Positions 19,651 to 28,484 of a stretch of DNA of 64,000 nucleotides are shown one piece after another. A model generated the notes under the pieces. It saw only the letters and a list, made by a program, of their open reading frames with translations. It had not been told where the DNA came from and did no database searches. The stretch spans positions 1,378,435-1,442,434 of the forward strand of contig OY282420.1 of NCBI GenBank assembly GCA_958295955.1, in the 5' to 3' direction. Numbering within the stretch: position 1 is the first letter of the stretch; every line of letters starts with the position of its first letter. The stretch comes from an uncultured Bryobacterales bacterium (GTDB lineage Bacteria > Acidobacteriota > Terriglobia > Bryobacterales > UBA6623). A program made the position numbers and the translations under genes.

Positions 19651-20391
19651 CTAAATCACGCCGCGCCTGCCGCCGCTGCCGACGAAGCGCGGGTCCTCGA
19701 TGCCTCTGCGGTCTTTCTGAAAAACCCGCCAGCCGTCGTAAACGACGTCGCCTACATAGTAGGCGTCGCGGTACAGGCTATGCGCGTTGGGCAGATCGTC
19801 TTTCCGCGCCGGATGCTTCAGCTTCGGAAACAACACGAAGTCCAAATAAGTGAACGCCCGGTAGTTCACGCCCTGGAAGGCGATTTCCGACAGCACGGCC
19901 GGGCATTCGCGCCTCATGAGGTTCGCGGCTTCCTCCGCATCGGGGTCGTCCGGCAGTTCCGCCAGGCACGCTTTGAAGGCTGCCAACTCGGCCGCGGCGG
20001 TTTCTTTTCCCTGTCTCTTCCAGGCGCGCAGACGCCCCAGAAAAGCGCGCAGCCGCAAGCGCCCGAACCCTAGCAGGACCAAGCCGGCAAAGGGCAAAAA
20101 ATAGCGCTCCGGGACGCCGGTTTCGCTGCCGGCGGCGAGCAGCCGAAAAATCCAGAAAGCGAGCAGCGCCAAGCCGCCGGCCGCGGCCGACAATCCCGGA
20201 TAAAGCTTCTTCGAGACCACGTAGCGCGAATAAAACGACTCCAACTCGGCGACGGCCGCTTGCAGCGCCTCGCGGGCGCGGGCGGCGGCAAACACCGACT
20301 TGTCCCAGGTTTCATGAGCCGCCGCGGGCGGATAGTAGAGAATGAAAAGTTTCTCTTTCGGCACCGGACGGCCGCTGTAACTGCAAATCAT
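19651..20391 (-). CDS. Hypothetical membrane protein
   Basis: I do not recognise a family. From ATG 20391 the protein has 246 residues: a short N-terminal segment with MICSYSGRPVP, a helical stretch, two likely membrane helices (about 62-82 and 95-111), and a soluble C-terminal part with many charged residues, ending in a basic tail. A TTG start at 20451 would add 20 residues, but neither start has a clear ribosome-binding site. It is convergent with relA. Codon use looks like that of its neighbours. Confidence 0.6.
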   Translation of the reverse strand: MICSYSGRPVPKEKLFILYYPPAAAHETWDKSVFAAARAREALQAAVAELESFYSRYVVSKKLYPGLSAAAGGLALLAFWIFRLLAAGSETGVPERYFLPFAGLVLLGFGRLRLRAFLGRLRAWKRQGKETAAAELAAFKACLAELPDDPDAEEAANLMRRECPAVLSEIAFQGVNYRAFTYLDFVLFPKLKHPARKDDLPNAHSLYRDAYYVGDVVYDGWRVFQKDRRGIEDPRFVGSGGRRGVI

Positions 20392-20889
20392 GCCGGTCGC
20401 GCCCACGCGCTGCACCGGGTCGGCGCCCGTAGCCGTCGTCCCGGAAAGCAACGTTCAGAATATCACAGCGAAGCGCGCCGAAACGCCTTGAAACGGCCGC
20501 GGCGGCCGAGTCCGCGGGCCGCGCCGCGAGCAATTCCGTCCCGCGGAAATTTTTTTATCCGCTCGATCACGCCCTCAAAAAGATCCTAAATTATTGATAT
20601 AAATAGATTTGTGATCGAATCCAAAATATCTGCCGCAATTAAAAATACTATTTTTTGGAGAAACGCTTGCCATGCACTATGAACTTTGGTATATTGAATT
20701 TGATGCCGGGGGGGTAACCCCACCAAAGCGAGACTAACCTCAACCCAAAAGACCCCTGAAACACGCCCCTCCGGTATCTCTTCTTCAAGATCGCGCTCAC
20801 CAGGCGATTTTCTTCACGCAGCATACGAGACGGAACTGGACTTCACTCGCGGCACGGTCTATAGTAGGAATGGACCGCACAACGGATCG
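20392..20889. other. Long intergenic region with an AT-rich island
   Basis: About 500 bases without a recognised gene. From about 20570 to 20705 the sequence turns strikingly AT-rich against a GC-rich background. Two tiny reading frames overlap it. One on the + strand (20672-20737, 21 codons, MHYELWYIEF..., preceded by TGGAGAAA) ends in a GGGGGGGTAACCCC hairpin-like stretch. One on the - strand (20648-20824, 58 codons, basic, starting MLREENRLVSAILKKRYR) covers the same DNA. Neither can be confirmed. A good promoter for the next gene lies at the right end. Confidence 0.5.
20837..20865 (+). promoter_or_regulatory. Sigma-70-type promoter for the small zinc-ribbon gene
   Basis: TGGACT (-35) and TATAGT (-10) are separated by exactly 17 bases. 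Transcription would start about 20872, leaving a short leader before the ATG at 20890. Confidence 0.6.
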
Positions 20890-21120
20890 ATGAGCAAGTC
20901 AACCAAACCGATCGTCATTGAAGAGCCGGTTATCGACCCGCGCGTGCTCGATTCCGCGCGCCAACACCTCTTCGAGCCGAAGCCGATCGAGACTTTCCCC
21001 TGCCGCATCTGCGCCGAACCGGGCGCCAGCGAGCAGTCCGAAGGCTTGTGCTGGGTCTGCCGGCGGTTGAAAATCAGCGCTTGGCGCGACACCGAAGTCC
21101 AGATACCGATGTCCAAGTAG
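20890..21120 (+). CDS. Small zinc-ribbon-like protein of unknown function
   Basis: A 76-residue protein with two cysteine pairs, CRIC and CWVC, 16 residues apart, in an arrangement suggesting one bound zinc. The N-terminus is acidic and the C-terminus mixed, and no membrane helix is seen. A promoter lies directly upstream and accD follows about 80 bases downstream, so the two may be co-transcribed. It may bind nucleic acid or a protein partner, but no specific role can be assigned. Confidence 0.65.
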   Translation: MSKSTKPIVIEEPVIDPRVLDSARQHLFEPKPIETFPCRICAEPGASEQSEGLCWVCRRLKISAWRDTEVQIPMSK

Positions 21121-21202
21121 CCGGCTGCGCGGGGCGTCCGGGCGTTCGCGGTCAGGATATGATCGTTGCGTTCCGCTTCGCATGCCGGAGCATGATGCGC
21201 TA

Positions 21203-22045
21203 ATGGCGTGGCTGCGTAAAAACGACGAACCCAAAAAGGTCCGCACCGAGGGCCTCTGGATCAAATGTGATTCGTGCGGCGCGACGATCTGGAAGAAAGA
21301 CCTCGAAGCCGCCGGCATGGTCTGCGCGAAGTGCGGTTTCCACTTCAAGATCGACGCCCGCGAGCGGCTCAAGCTGCTGTTCGACGGCGCGCAATGGGAC
21401 GAGTTCGACTGGAGCTTGCGCTCGACGAACGCCCTGCAATTCATCGACCGCAAGCCCTACGAAGAACGTCTCGACGACGCCAAGCGGAAGACCGGCCTGA
21501 ACGACGCCGTGATCTGCGCCGAAGGCAAGCTGGCCGGCCGCGGCGTGATCGTTTGCGCCATGGAGTACCGCTTCATCGGCGGCAGCATGGGCGCGGTCGT
21601 CGGCGAGAAGCTCACGCGGGCGGCCGAGTCGGCGAGGGAGCGCAAGACGCCTCTGATCGTCGTTTCCGCGTCGGGCGGAGCGCGCATGATGGAAGGCATG
21701 ATCAGCCTGGTGCAGATGGCGAAAGTTTCGGCGGCGCTGAAGAAGCTCGACCATGCCGGGATACCCTACATCAGCGTGTTGACTGACCCCACGACCGGCG
21801 GCGTCACCGCCAGTTTCGCCATGCTCGGCGACTTGAACATCGCCGAGCCCGGGGCGCTGATCGGCTTCGCCGGGCCGCGCGTGATCGAGCAAACGATCCG
21901 CCAAAAATTGCCGAAGGGCTTCCAGCGCTCGGAGTTCCTCGAGAAACACGGCATGTTGGATGCGATCGTTCCCCGCGGCGAGCTCAAGGACTATATCGCA
22001 GACGCGCTGGCGTTCTTTTGCGGGACTCCTGCGCGGCCCGGCTGA
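21203..22045 (+). CDS. accD: Acetyl-CoA carboxylase carboxyltransferase subunit beta
   Basis: The zinc-binding beta subunit of the carboxyltransferase that transfers CO2 from carboxybiotin to acetyl-CoA, making malonyl-CoA for fatty-acid synthesis. The ATG at 21203 gives 280 residues beginning MAWLRKN, matching the usual AccD N-terminus; an ATG at 21182 would add seven residues and lacks a ribosome-binding site. Seen: four-Cys zinc finger (CDSC...CAKC, about 22-44), ASGGARMMEG and DPTTGGVTASFA of the crotonase-like core. accA is not in the window. folC starts seven bases downstream. Confidence 0.96.
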   Translation: MAWLRKNDEPKKVRTEGLWIKCDSCGATIWKKDLEAAGMVCAKCGFHFKIDARERLKLLFDGAQWDEFDWSLRSTNALQFIDRKPYEERLDDAKRKTGLNDAVICAEGKLAGRGVIVCAMEYRFIGGSMGAVVGEKLTRAAESARERKTPLIVVSASGGARMMEGMISLVQMAKVSAALKKLDHAGIPYISVLTDPTTGGVTASFAMLGDLNIAEPGALIGFAGPRVIEQTIRQKLPKGFQRSEFLEKHGMLDAIVPRGELKDYIADALAFFCGTPARPG

Positions 22046-22052
22046 CGCGGCG

Positions 22053-23342
22053 ATGGAGTACGAGCAAGCCGTCCGCTATCTTTTCTCCCTGCTCGGCTCG
22101 ATTCGCAAAGAAAACTTCGGCCTGGAGCGCATGCGGCGCCTGGTGGCCGAGTTGGGCCGGCCCGAGCGCGGACCGGGAATTATCCACATCGCGGGCACGA
22201 ACGGCAAGGGCTCGACAGCGGCGATGATCGAAGCCGGACTGAACGCCGCCGGACGCACGACCGGCCTCTACAGCTCGCCTCATCTCACGCGGATCAACGA
22301 GCGCTTCCGCATCAACGGCCGCGTGGCCGACGACGAGGCGGTCGGAGCGGCGATCGCGCAGGTGCGCCGGGCGAACGAGTCCCTTGTCGCACGCTGCGGG
22401 CGCTCAGCGCATCCGACTTTTTTCGAATCGGCCACCGCCGCCGGCCTGTGCCTGTTCCGGGACGCGGGCGTCGCCTACCGCATCGTCGAAACCGGGCTGG
22501 GGGGGCGCCTGGACGCCGGCAACGTCGTCGAGCCGGAAATCGCCGTGCTGACGCGCATCGCCTTCGACCACGAAGCTTTGCTGGGCGGCAGCCTGGCGCG
22601 AATCGCCGCCGAAAAAGCGGCCATCGTCAAGCCGGGCTGCCGGGCCGTGATCGGGGCGCAAGACGCCGCCGCGCGGCGGGTTTTGTTAGAGCGCTCTGCG
22701 CGCTGCGGCGCGCCGGCGATCGAGGCAAGCGCAGTCTGGAGTATCCGCAACATGCGCGCGGCCGACGGGTTCCATAGTTTCGAGGCCGCCGGCGCCGGCA
22801 AACGCATCCCCGTTCAATTGTCCCTGGCCGGAGCCCACCAAGTTGAAAACGCCGTTACGGCCATCGCTGTTCTCGACGCGCTCGGCATCGGACCCGCAGC
22901 GATCGCCGCGGGGCTGGGCGGCGTCCACTGGCCGGGGCGCCTGGAGTGGGCCGCGCACAGCAGACCGCGAGTGCTGTTGGACGCCGCGCACAATCCGAGC
23001 GGCGCGCGCTGCCTCGCCGATTTTCTCGCGCAGCATGCCCGCGGCCGCCGCGTCGCTCTGATCTACGGCTCCTCCCGCGAGAAAGCGGTGGACGAAATCG
23101 CGGGCTGGCTGTTCCCCCGGGCCGAGCGGGTCATTCTCACCCAATCGCAAGTTCCGCGGGCGTTGCGCCCGGCCACGCTGCTGGCGGCCGCCGGCCATCA
23201 TCATGACCGCATCGAGACCGCCCCGGCGTTGCGCGCCGCGCTGGACGCCGCGCGGCGCGGCGCAGGCCCCGAAGATTGGATCGTCGTCGCCGGCTCGATC
23301 TTTCTGGTAGGCGAAGCCCGCGAGTTGCTGGGCTGCAAGTAG
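22053..23342 (+). CDS. folC: Folylpolyglutamate / dihydrofolate synthase
   Basis: A 429-residue Mur-ligase-family enzyme that adds glutamate to (dihydro)folate. It contains the P-loop GTNGKGST (about 46-53), the YSSPHL motif and a C-terminal domain with LLDAAHNPSGA. The start at ATG 22053 is chosen because it aligns with the usual MEYxxAxxYL beginning; an upstream frame overlaps accD. The accD-folC order is widespread in bacteria and supports an operon here. Confidence 0.95.
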   Translation: MEYEQAVRYLFSLLGSIRKENFGLERMRRLVAELGRPERGPGIIHIAGTNGKGSTAAMIEAGLNAAGRTTGLYSSPHLTRINERFRINGRVADDEAVGAAIAQVRRANESLVARCGRSAHPTFFESATAAGLCLFRDAGVAYRIVETGLGGRLDAGNVVEPEIAVLTRIAFDHEALLGGSLARIAAEKAAIVKPGCRAVIGAQDAAARRVLLERSARCGAPAIEASAVWSIRNMRAADGFHSFEAAGAGKRIPVQLSLAGAHQVENAVTAIAVLDALGIGPAAIAAGLGGVHWPGRLEWAAHSRPRVLLDAAHNPSGARCLADFLAQHARGRRVALIYGSSREKAVDEIAGWLFPRAERVILTQSQVPRALRPATLLAAAGHHHDRIETAPALRAALDAARRGAGPEDWIVVAGSIFLVGEARELLGCK

Positions 23343-23351
23343 AATCGTGTA

Positions 23352-24119
23352 TTGAACCGGCTTCGGGAAACGCTGAGCCACCTGCGCTCGGTCTGCTGGA
23401 TGGTTCCCGCGTTGGCGGTCTCGACGGCCGTCATGGGTCTGCTCTCGCTGCTCGCGTCGTTCTTCGACAGCCGCGGGGACTTGCAACACAAGATCGCGAG
23501 CGCCTGGGGCCGGCAGTTGCTGGTCTTGTTCCGCATCGACATGCGCGTCGTCGGAGCGGAGAACCTCGACCCCGAGCAGCACTACGTCTTCGTCTCGAAC
23601 CACTTCAGTTTGATCGACACGCCCGTGATGTTCGGCGCGATGCCCCGGCCGTTCCGCATTCTGGCGCGGCACGGGCTGTGGAAGGCGCCCTTTATCGGCT
23701 GGCACCTGAACCGCGCGGGCCACCTGCCGGTCAACCGCGAAGACCCGCGCGAAGCGGTCAAGAACATTGCCGCCGCGGCGGACAAGATCAAGTCCGGCTA
23801 CTCCATCCTGCTCTTCCCCGAAGGCGGCCGCACCCGCGGCGAAACGATGCGCCCGTTCAAGCCGGGGGCGGCGTACATCGCGATTCAGGCGGGCGTGCCG
23901 CTGGCGCCCATGGCGCTGGTCGGCACGCGGAAAATTCTCGCGCCCGGCTCCACGCACCTGCGCCCCGGCGCCGCCGAATTGCGCATCGGCGAACCGATTT
24001 CCACCGCGGGGCTGCAGCGCCGCGACGGCAAGCAATTGATCCGCTGCATCCAGAAGCGGATCGGCGAGATGGCCGCGGCGCCGCCGGCAGGTCGGCGTAC
24101 AATGCAAGGACGGCGATGA
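23352..24119 (+). CDS. plsC: 1-acyl-sn-glycerol-3-phosphate acyltransferase
   Basis: A 255-residue membrane-associated acyltransferase that converts lysophosphatidate to phosphatidate in phospholipid synthesis. A hydrophobic helix lies at about 15-38. The catalytic H-x4-D motif is NHFSLID, and the acyl/phosphate-binding FPEGGRTR motif follows. The start is TTG at 23352, nine bases after folC stops. It ends in an ATGA overlap with xylB, so the accD-folC-plsC-xylB genes look like one operon. Confidence 0.92.
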   Translation: MNRLRETLSHLRSVCWMVPALAVSTAVMGLLSLLASFFDSRGDLQHKIASAWGRQLLVLFRIDMRVVGAENLDPEQHYVFVSNHFSLIDTPVMFGAMPRPFRILARHGLWKAPFIGWHLNRAGHLPVNREDPREAVKNIAAAADKIKSGYSILLFPEGGRTRGETMRPFKPGAAYIAIQAGVPLAPMALVGTRKILAPGSTHLRPGAAELRIGEPISTAGLQRRDGKQLIRCIQKRIGEMAAAPPAGRRTMQGRR

Positions 24120-25669
24120 AATACCGGTTGGGCATCGACATCGGCACGGGCGGCGCGCGCGCGCTTCTGGTCGAGGCCGACGGCCGGGTCGCGGCGGGCG
24201 TCACCGCCGCGCACGAGGCCATCGTCATGCAGCGGCCGCTGTGGGCCGAGCAGCGTCCGGAAAATTGGTGGGACGCCGCGCAAAAGGCAATTCGCGGAGT
24301 GCTGGCCCAGGCCGGGGCCGGCGGCGCGGACATCGCCGGCGTCGGCCTGTCGGGCCAGATGCACGGCCTGACGCTGATCGACGCGGGCGGCAACGTCATC
24401 CGCCCGGCGCTGATCTGGTGCGATCAACGCAGCCAGGAGCAGGTCGATTGGATCAACGCAACCGCCGGCGCGGACATGGTGCTGGAACAAACCGCCAACC
24501 CCGTGCTCACGGGATTCACGGCGCCCAAGCTGCTCTGGGTGCGTGACCGCGACCCCGCCGCTTACGAGCGCGTCCGGCATATCCTGCTGCCCAAGGACTA
24601 CATCCGTTTCCGCTTGACCGGAGAGTACGCGAGTGACGTTTCGGATGCGTCCGGCACCGCGTTGTTCGACGTCGCGAACCGCCGCTGGGCGGCGCCCTTG
24701 ATCGAGAAGCTGGGGATCGACGCCGCGGCGCTGCCCGCCGTCGTGGAGTCGCCCGAACGGACCGGCGCGGTCTGCCGAGCCGCGGCGCAGGCGACCGGAC
24801 TCCGGGCGGGAACCCCGGTGGTCGGCGGCGCGGGCGATCAGGCGGCGAGCGCGGTCGGCAACGGCATCGTCGAGACGGGCATGGTTTCCTGCACGATCGG
24901 CACGTCCGGCGTGGTGTTCTCGCATCTGGACGCGCCCGCTTACGATCCCCAGGGAAGAGTACACACTTTCTGCCACGCCGCGCCCGGCAAGTGGCACGTC
25001 ATGGGCGTTACGCAGGGCGCGGGCCTGAGCCTGCAATGGTTCCGCGACAACCTCGGCGCGGATTTCGTCTCCCGCGCAGCGGACCGGGGCGGCGACCCTT
25101 ACGAACTGATGACGGCCGAGGCCGCCGCCGCGCCGGCCGGCTGCGAGGGGTTGCAATGGCTCCCCTATCTGATGGGCGAGCGCACGCCGCATCTCGACGC
25201 TGCGGCGCGAGGCGGCTGGATCGGCCTGACGGCCAAGCACGCGCGGGCGCACCTGATCCGCTCGATCCTCGAAGGCGTCGCCTTCAGTTTGAAGGATTGT
25301 CTGGATATCGTCGAATCCCTGGGCGCCGAGGTCTCAGTGGTCCGCGCCTCGGGCGGCGGCGCCAAGTCAGACTTCTGGCGCGGCATTCTCGCCGGAGCGC
25401 TGCGCAAGCCCATCGCAACGCTGCAAACGCAGGAAGGCTCGGCCTACGGCGCCGCGCTGCTGGCAATGGTCGGCGGCGGCGAGTATGCCTCCGTCGAGGA
25501 AGCCTGCCGAGCCGTCATCCGCGAGCAAGACCGCTTGGCGCCCGACGCCGCTCTGGCCGCGGTTTACGCCAAGACCTACCCGCTTTACCGCAGGCTCTAC
25601 CCCGCGTTAAGACAAGTGCGAAGCGAAGACTTGCCGCGCGGGCAGGCTGCCGGGGATCAGAACGAATAG
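24116..25669 (+). CDS. xylB: Xylulokinase
   Basis: A 517-residue FGGY-family kinase that phosphorylates D-xylulose to xylulose 5-phosphate. The N-terminus has the phosphate-binding GIDIGTGGARALL, followed by SGQMHGL and the C-terminal GGAGDQAASAVGNG and SGGGAKSDFW ATP-binding motifs. The SGQMHG and QAASAVGNG motifs favour xylulokinase over glycerol kinase. The ATG overlaps the plsC stop as ATGA. The 3' end overlaps clpC by 13 bases. Xylose isomerase is not in the window. Confidence 0.92.
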   Translation: MKYRLGIDIGTGGARALLVEADGRVAAGVTAAHEAIVMQRPLWAEQRPENWWDAAQKAIRGVLAQAGAGGADIAGVGLSGQMHGLTLIDAGGNVIRPALIWCDQRSQEQVDWINATAGADMVLEQTANPVLTGFTAPKLLWVRDRDPAAYERVRHILLPKDYIRFRLTGEYASDVSDASGTALFDVANRRWAAPLIEKLGIDAAALPAVVESPERTGAVCRAAAQATGLRAGTPVVGGAGDQAASAVGNGIVETGMVSCTIGTSGVVFSHLDAPAYDPQGRVHTFCHAAPGKWHVMGVTQGAGLSLQWFRDNLGADFVSRAADRGGDPYELMTAEAAAAPAGCEGLQWLPYLMGERTPHLDAAARGGWIGLTAKHARAHLIRSILEGVAFSLKDCLDIVESLGAEVSVVRASGGGAKSDFWRGILAGALRKPIATLQTQEGSAYGAALLAMVGGGEYASVEEACRAVIREQDRLAPDAALAAVYAKTYPLYRRLYPALRQVRSEDLPRGQAAGDQNE

Positions 25670-28152
25670 AGCAGTGTGCCCTCGGCCTCGACCACGGCCA
25701 CGCCGCCCTCGCCTTCGGCGTCCGTTTCGATCGCTTTCTCTTCGGGGCGCTCGATCCGGCGGTAGTAGATGCCGTCCATGCCGCGGTAGATTTCGAGTTC
25801 CGCCGGCCGCGGCAGTTGGCCCTGGATCAGCGACTCCGACAGCGGGTCTTCGATGAAGCGCTGCAACGCCCGCCTCAGCGGCCTCGCGCCGTAGCTGCGG
25901 TCCCCGAGCGTTTCTTCCAGGATGTACCGCGCCGCGTCGTCGTTCAGCCTGATCTGGATTTCCTTGCGAATCAGATTCTGGTTGATCTGGCCGACCAGCA
26001 CTTGCACGATCTGGCGCAGGTCGTCGTCGGTCAACGAACGGAAGATGATCGTCTCGTCGATGCGGTTGAGGAATTCGGGATTGAAAGTGCGCTTGACCTC
26101 GTTCTGAACCTCCTGTTCGGCCTTCGCTTGGCTGAACTCTTTCGAGGCGCCCTGAAAGCCCATCGGCGTCTTGGTCTGCAGGTACCGCGCGCCGATGTTC
26201 GAGGTCATGATGACGGTCGTATTCTTGAAATCGATCGTGTTGCCGAGTCCGTCGGTGAGCCTGCCGTCCTCGAAAACCTGCAAGAGAATGCCGAACAGGT
26301 CGGGGTGGGCCTTCTCGATCTCGTCGAGCAGAATAATCGAATAGGGGTTGCGTTTCACCCGCTCGGTGAGTTGGCCGCCCTCTTCGTAGCCGACGTAGCC
26401 CGGAGGCGAGCCGATCAACTTCGAGACGGAGTGCTTTTCCATAAATTCCGACATGTCAAAGCGGATCAGCGATTTCTCGCTGCCGAACAGACACTCGGCC
26501 AGCGCGCGGGCGACCTCGGTCTTGCCGACGCCCGTCGGCCCCAGGAACAGGAACGAACCCGCCGGTCGGTTGACCGCCTTGAGACCCGCGCGCGAGCGGC
26601 GGATCGCCCGCGCCAGCGCGGAAATCGCGCTTTCCTGGCTGACCACGCGCTTGTGCAGCTCTTTCTCGATGCGCAGCAGCTTGGCCATCTCCTCTTCCTT
26701 GATGGAAGTCATGGGGACGCCGGTCCAACGCGCCACGACGTCTTCGATGTCGTCTTTCGTCACCGCCGCCGCCGCTGTTTCGTCAACGTTGTATTTCTCG
26801 CGGAGCCGCCGCAGATTCTCGCGCTCCTTGCGCTCCTCGTCGGAATAGAAGCGCGCCTTCTCGAATTCGTGATTGGCGATCGCGTTCTCCATGCGATGCA
26901 CGATGAACTTGATCCGTTTGTGTACGTCGGCGATTTCGTCGGGCATGGTCGTCTGGCGCAGCTTGACGAGCGCGCCGGCCTCGTCGACGAGATCGATGGC
27001 CTTGTCCGGCAGGAAGCGGTCGGGGATGTAGCGGTTCGAGGCGTAAACCGCGGCCTCGACGGCCTCGTCGCTGTAAACCACCGCGTGAAATTTTTCGTAG
27101 CGCTCCTTGACGCCGAGCAAGACCTGCACCGCTTCTTCTTCAGTCGGCGGATGCACCTTCACGGCCTGAAAGCGCCGTTCGAGCGAGCGGTCTCTCTCGA
27201 TCGACTTGCGGAATTCGCCCGGCGTCGTGGCGCCGATGCACTGGATCTCGCCGCGCGACAAGGCGGGCTTCATGATGTTCGCGGCGTCGAGCGAGCCTTC
27301 CGCCGAACCCGCGCCGACCAGGGTGTGCAACTCGTCGATGAAAATGATCGAGTTGCGGCTCTCCATCAACTCTTTCATGATGGTTTTCAAGCGTTCCTCG
27401 AACTGGCCGCGGTATTTGGTGCCGGCGACGATCAACGAAAGGTCGAGCGCCAGTATCCGCTTATCGGCCAGAAACGAGGGAACGTCCCCATCGGCGATAC
27501 GCTGCGCGAGACCCTCGACAAGGGCGGTTTTGCCCACTCCGGGCTCGCCGATCAGCACCGGGTTGTTCTTGGTGCGGCGGCAGAGAATGCGGGCGATGCG
27601 CTCCAGTTCGGTCCCGCGGCCGATCAGCGGGTCGAGGTTGCCGTCGAGCGCCTCCTGCGTCAGGTTGCGGCTGAACTCCGCCAGCATCGAGCTTTCTTTG
27701 GGGCGGTTCGAAAGCAGCTTTTCCGAATGCGAGCGGGCCAACTCCTCGCGGATGGTCGCCAACCGCAGGCCGCGCTCGTGCAGGATTTCCGCCGCAAAGC
27801 ATTTTTCTTCGCGCAAAAGACCGAGCAGCAAATGCTCCGTGCCGATGTACTTGTGCGACAACCGCTCGGCCTCTTCGGCGGCATACGCGAGCACGCGCTT
27901 GCACTCGTGGCTCAAAGGCAGATCGACCGAGGTCGAAACCTTCTCGCGAATCGTCGTATGCGCTTCGATCTGCTTGCGGATCGACTCGACGGCGGCGTGC
28001 GAACGCAGGAAACGGTTGGCCAGCGCCTTGTCCTCGCGGATCAAGCCGAGCAGCAGATGTTCCGTCTCGATGTACGGGCTGCCGAACTGACTGGCCTCGT
28101 AGCGGGCGAAAAAAATCACCCGCCGGGCTTTCTCGGTGTAGCGTTCAAACAT
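25657..28152 (-). CDS. clpC: ClpC-type AAA+ unfoldase (ClpA/ClpB family)
   Basis: An 831-residue hexameric ATPase that unfolds proteins for ClpP. Seen in order: two Clp_N repeats (about 1-145, both with TEHLLLGL), first AAA+ module with Walker A GEPGVGKT, a middle/UVR-type coiled segment (about 420-470), and second AAA+ module with GPTGVGKT and DEIEKAHPD. An MGFQ tripeptide loop near the end of the second module would dock ClpP. The C-terminus is a long acidic tail after about 800. It is divergent from the NHL gene, and no ctsR/mcsAB operon is present. Confidence 0.94.
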   Translation of the reverse strand: MFERYTEKARRVIFFARYEASQFGSPYIETEHLLLGLIREDKALANRFLRSHAAVESIRKQIEAHTTIREKVSTSVDLPLSHECKRVLAYAAEEAERLSHKYIGTEHLLLGLLREEKCFAAEILHERGLRLATIREELARSHSEKLLSNRPKESSMLAEFSRNLTQEALDGNLDPLIGRGTELERIARILCRRTKNNPVLIGEPGVGKTALVEGLAQRIADGDVPSFLADKRILALDLSLIVAGTKYRGQFEERLKTIMKELMESRNSIIFIDELHTLVGAGSAEGSLDAANIMKPALSRGEIQCIGATTPGEFRKSIERDRSLERRFQAVKVHPPTEEEAVQVLLGVKERYEKFHAVVYSDEAVEAAVYASNRYIPDRFLPDKAIDLVDEAGALVKLRQTTMPDEIADVHKRIKFIVHRMENAIANHEFEKARFYSDEERKERENLRRLREKYNVDETAAAAVTKDDIEDVVARWTGVPMTSIKEEEMAKLLRIEKELHKRVVSQESAISALARAIRRSRAGLKAVNRPAGSFLFLGPTGVGKTEVARALAECLFGSEKSLIRFDMSEFMEKHSVSKLIGSPPGYVGYEEGGQLTERVKRNPYSIILLDEIEKAHPDLFGILLQVFEDGRLTDGLGNTIDFKNTTVIMTSNIGARYLQTKTPMGFQGASKEFSQAKAEQEVQNEVKRTFNPEFLNRIDETIIFRSLTDDDLRQIVQVLVGQINQNLIRKEIQIRLNDDAARYILEETLGDRSYGARPLRRALQRFIEDPLSESLIQGQLPRPAELEIYRGMDGIYYRRIERPEEKAIETDAEGEGGVAVVEAEGTLLYSF

Positions 28153-28484
28153 GACGTGGCAAAGCGCAGGAAAAAATCGACCGCGCCGGCTCTCGCTGAT
28201 TCATGATATCAGTCCGCGCGTCCGGCGGGGCAATCCCCAGCCCGAAAATCTTTGCGGCGCCCGTCTGGTGAAGCCCAACCGAAACGGTCTCCGCCCGCCT
28301 CGCCGCCTACGCCGCGCAGTTCAAGATCTTCGGATGCTTGAAGCAGTGACTTGATACAGCCCCCGCCGGCCGTGAAAAAATCCGGTCAACGCGTTTTGCA
28401 GGTGACAAGGCGCCGGCGGATGGGATACTTTCGTTGTTAATGAGCGGCGCACGGTAAAGAGATTCGATGCAAGGAGTCCTTTCG
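28153..28484. other. Divergent intergenic region between clpC and the NHL gene
   Basis: About 330 bases holding the control signals of two divergent genes. A TATCAT-like -10 on the minus strand (28203-28208) sits within the palindromic TGATATCA and could serve clpC; its -35 is weak. The + strand promoter is listed separately. No small gene or RNA is recognised. Confidence 0.5.
28402..28429 (+). promoter_or_regulatory. Sigma-70-type promoter for the NHL-repeat gene
   Basis: GTGACA (-35, five of six consensus bases) and GATACT (-10) are spaced by 16 bases. Initiation near 28436 would give a leader of about 50 bases before the ATG at 28485, which has an AAGGAG site. Confidence 0.5.

Noticed and set aside
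20648..20824. A 58-codon minus-strand frame as an annotated gene
   Set aside because: No ribosome-binding site or homology recognised, and it overlaps another mini-frame. It is described only as part of the intergenic region.
24991..28206. A 1071-codon open frame on the + strand across xylB and clpC
   Set aside because: It is antisense to clpC, whose AAA+ motifs are unmistakable. Long antisense frames are expected in GC-rich codons, and its translation shows no domain.
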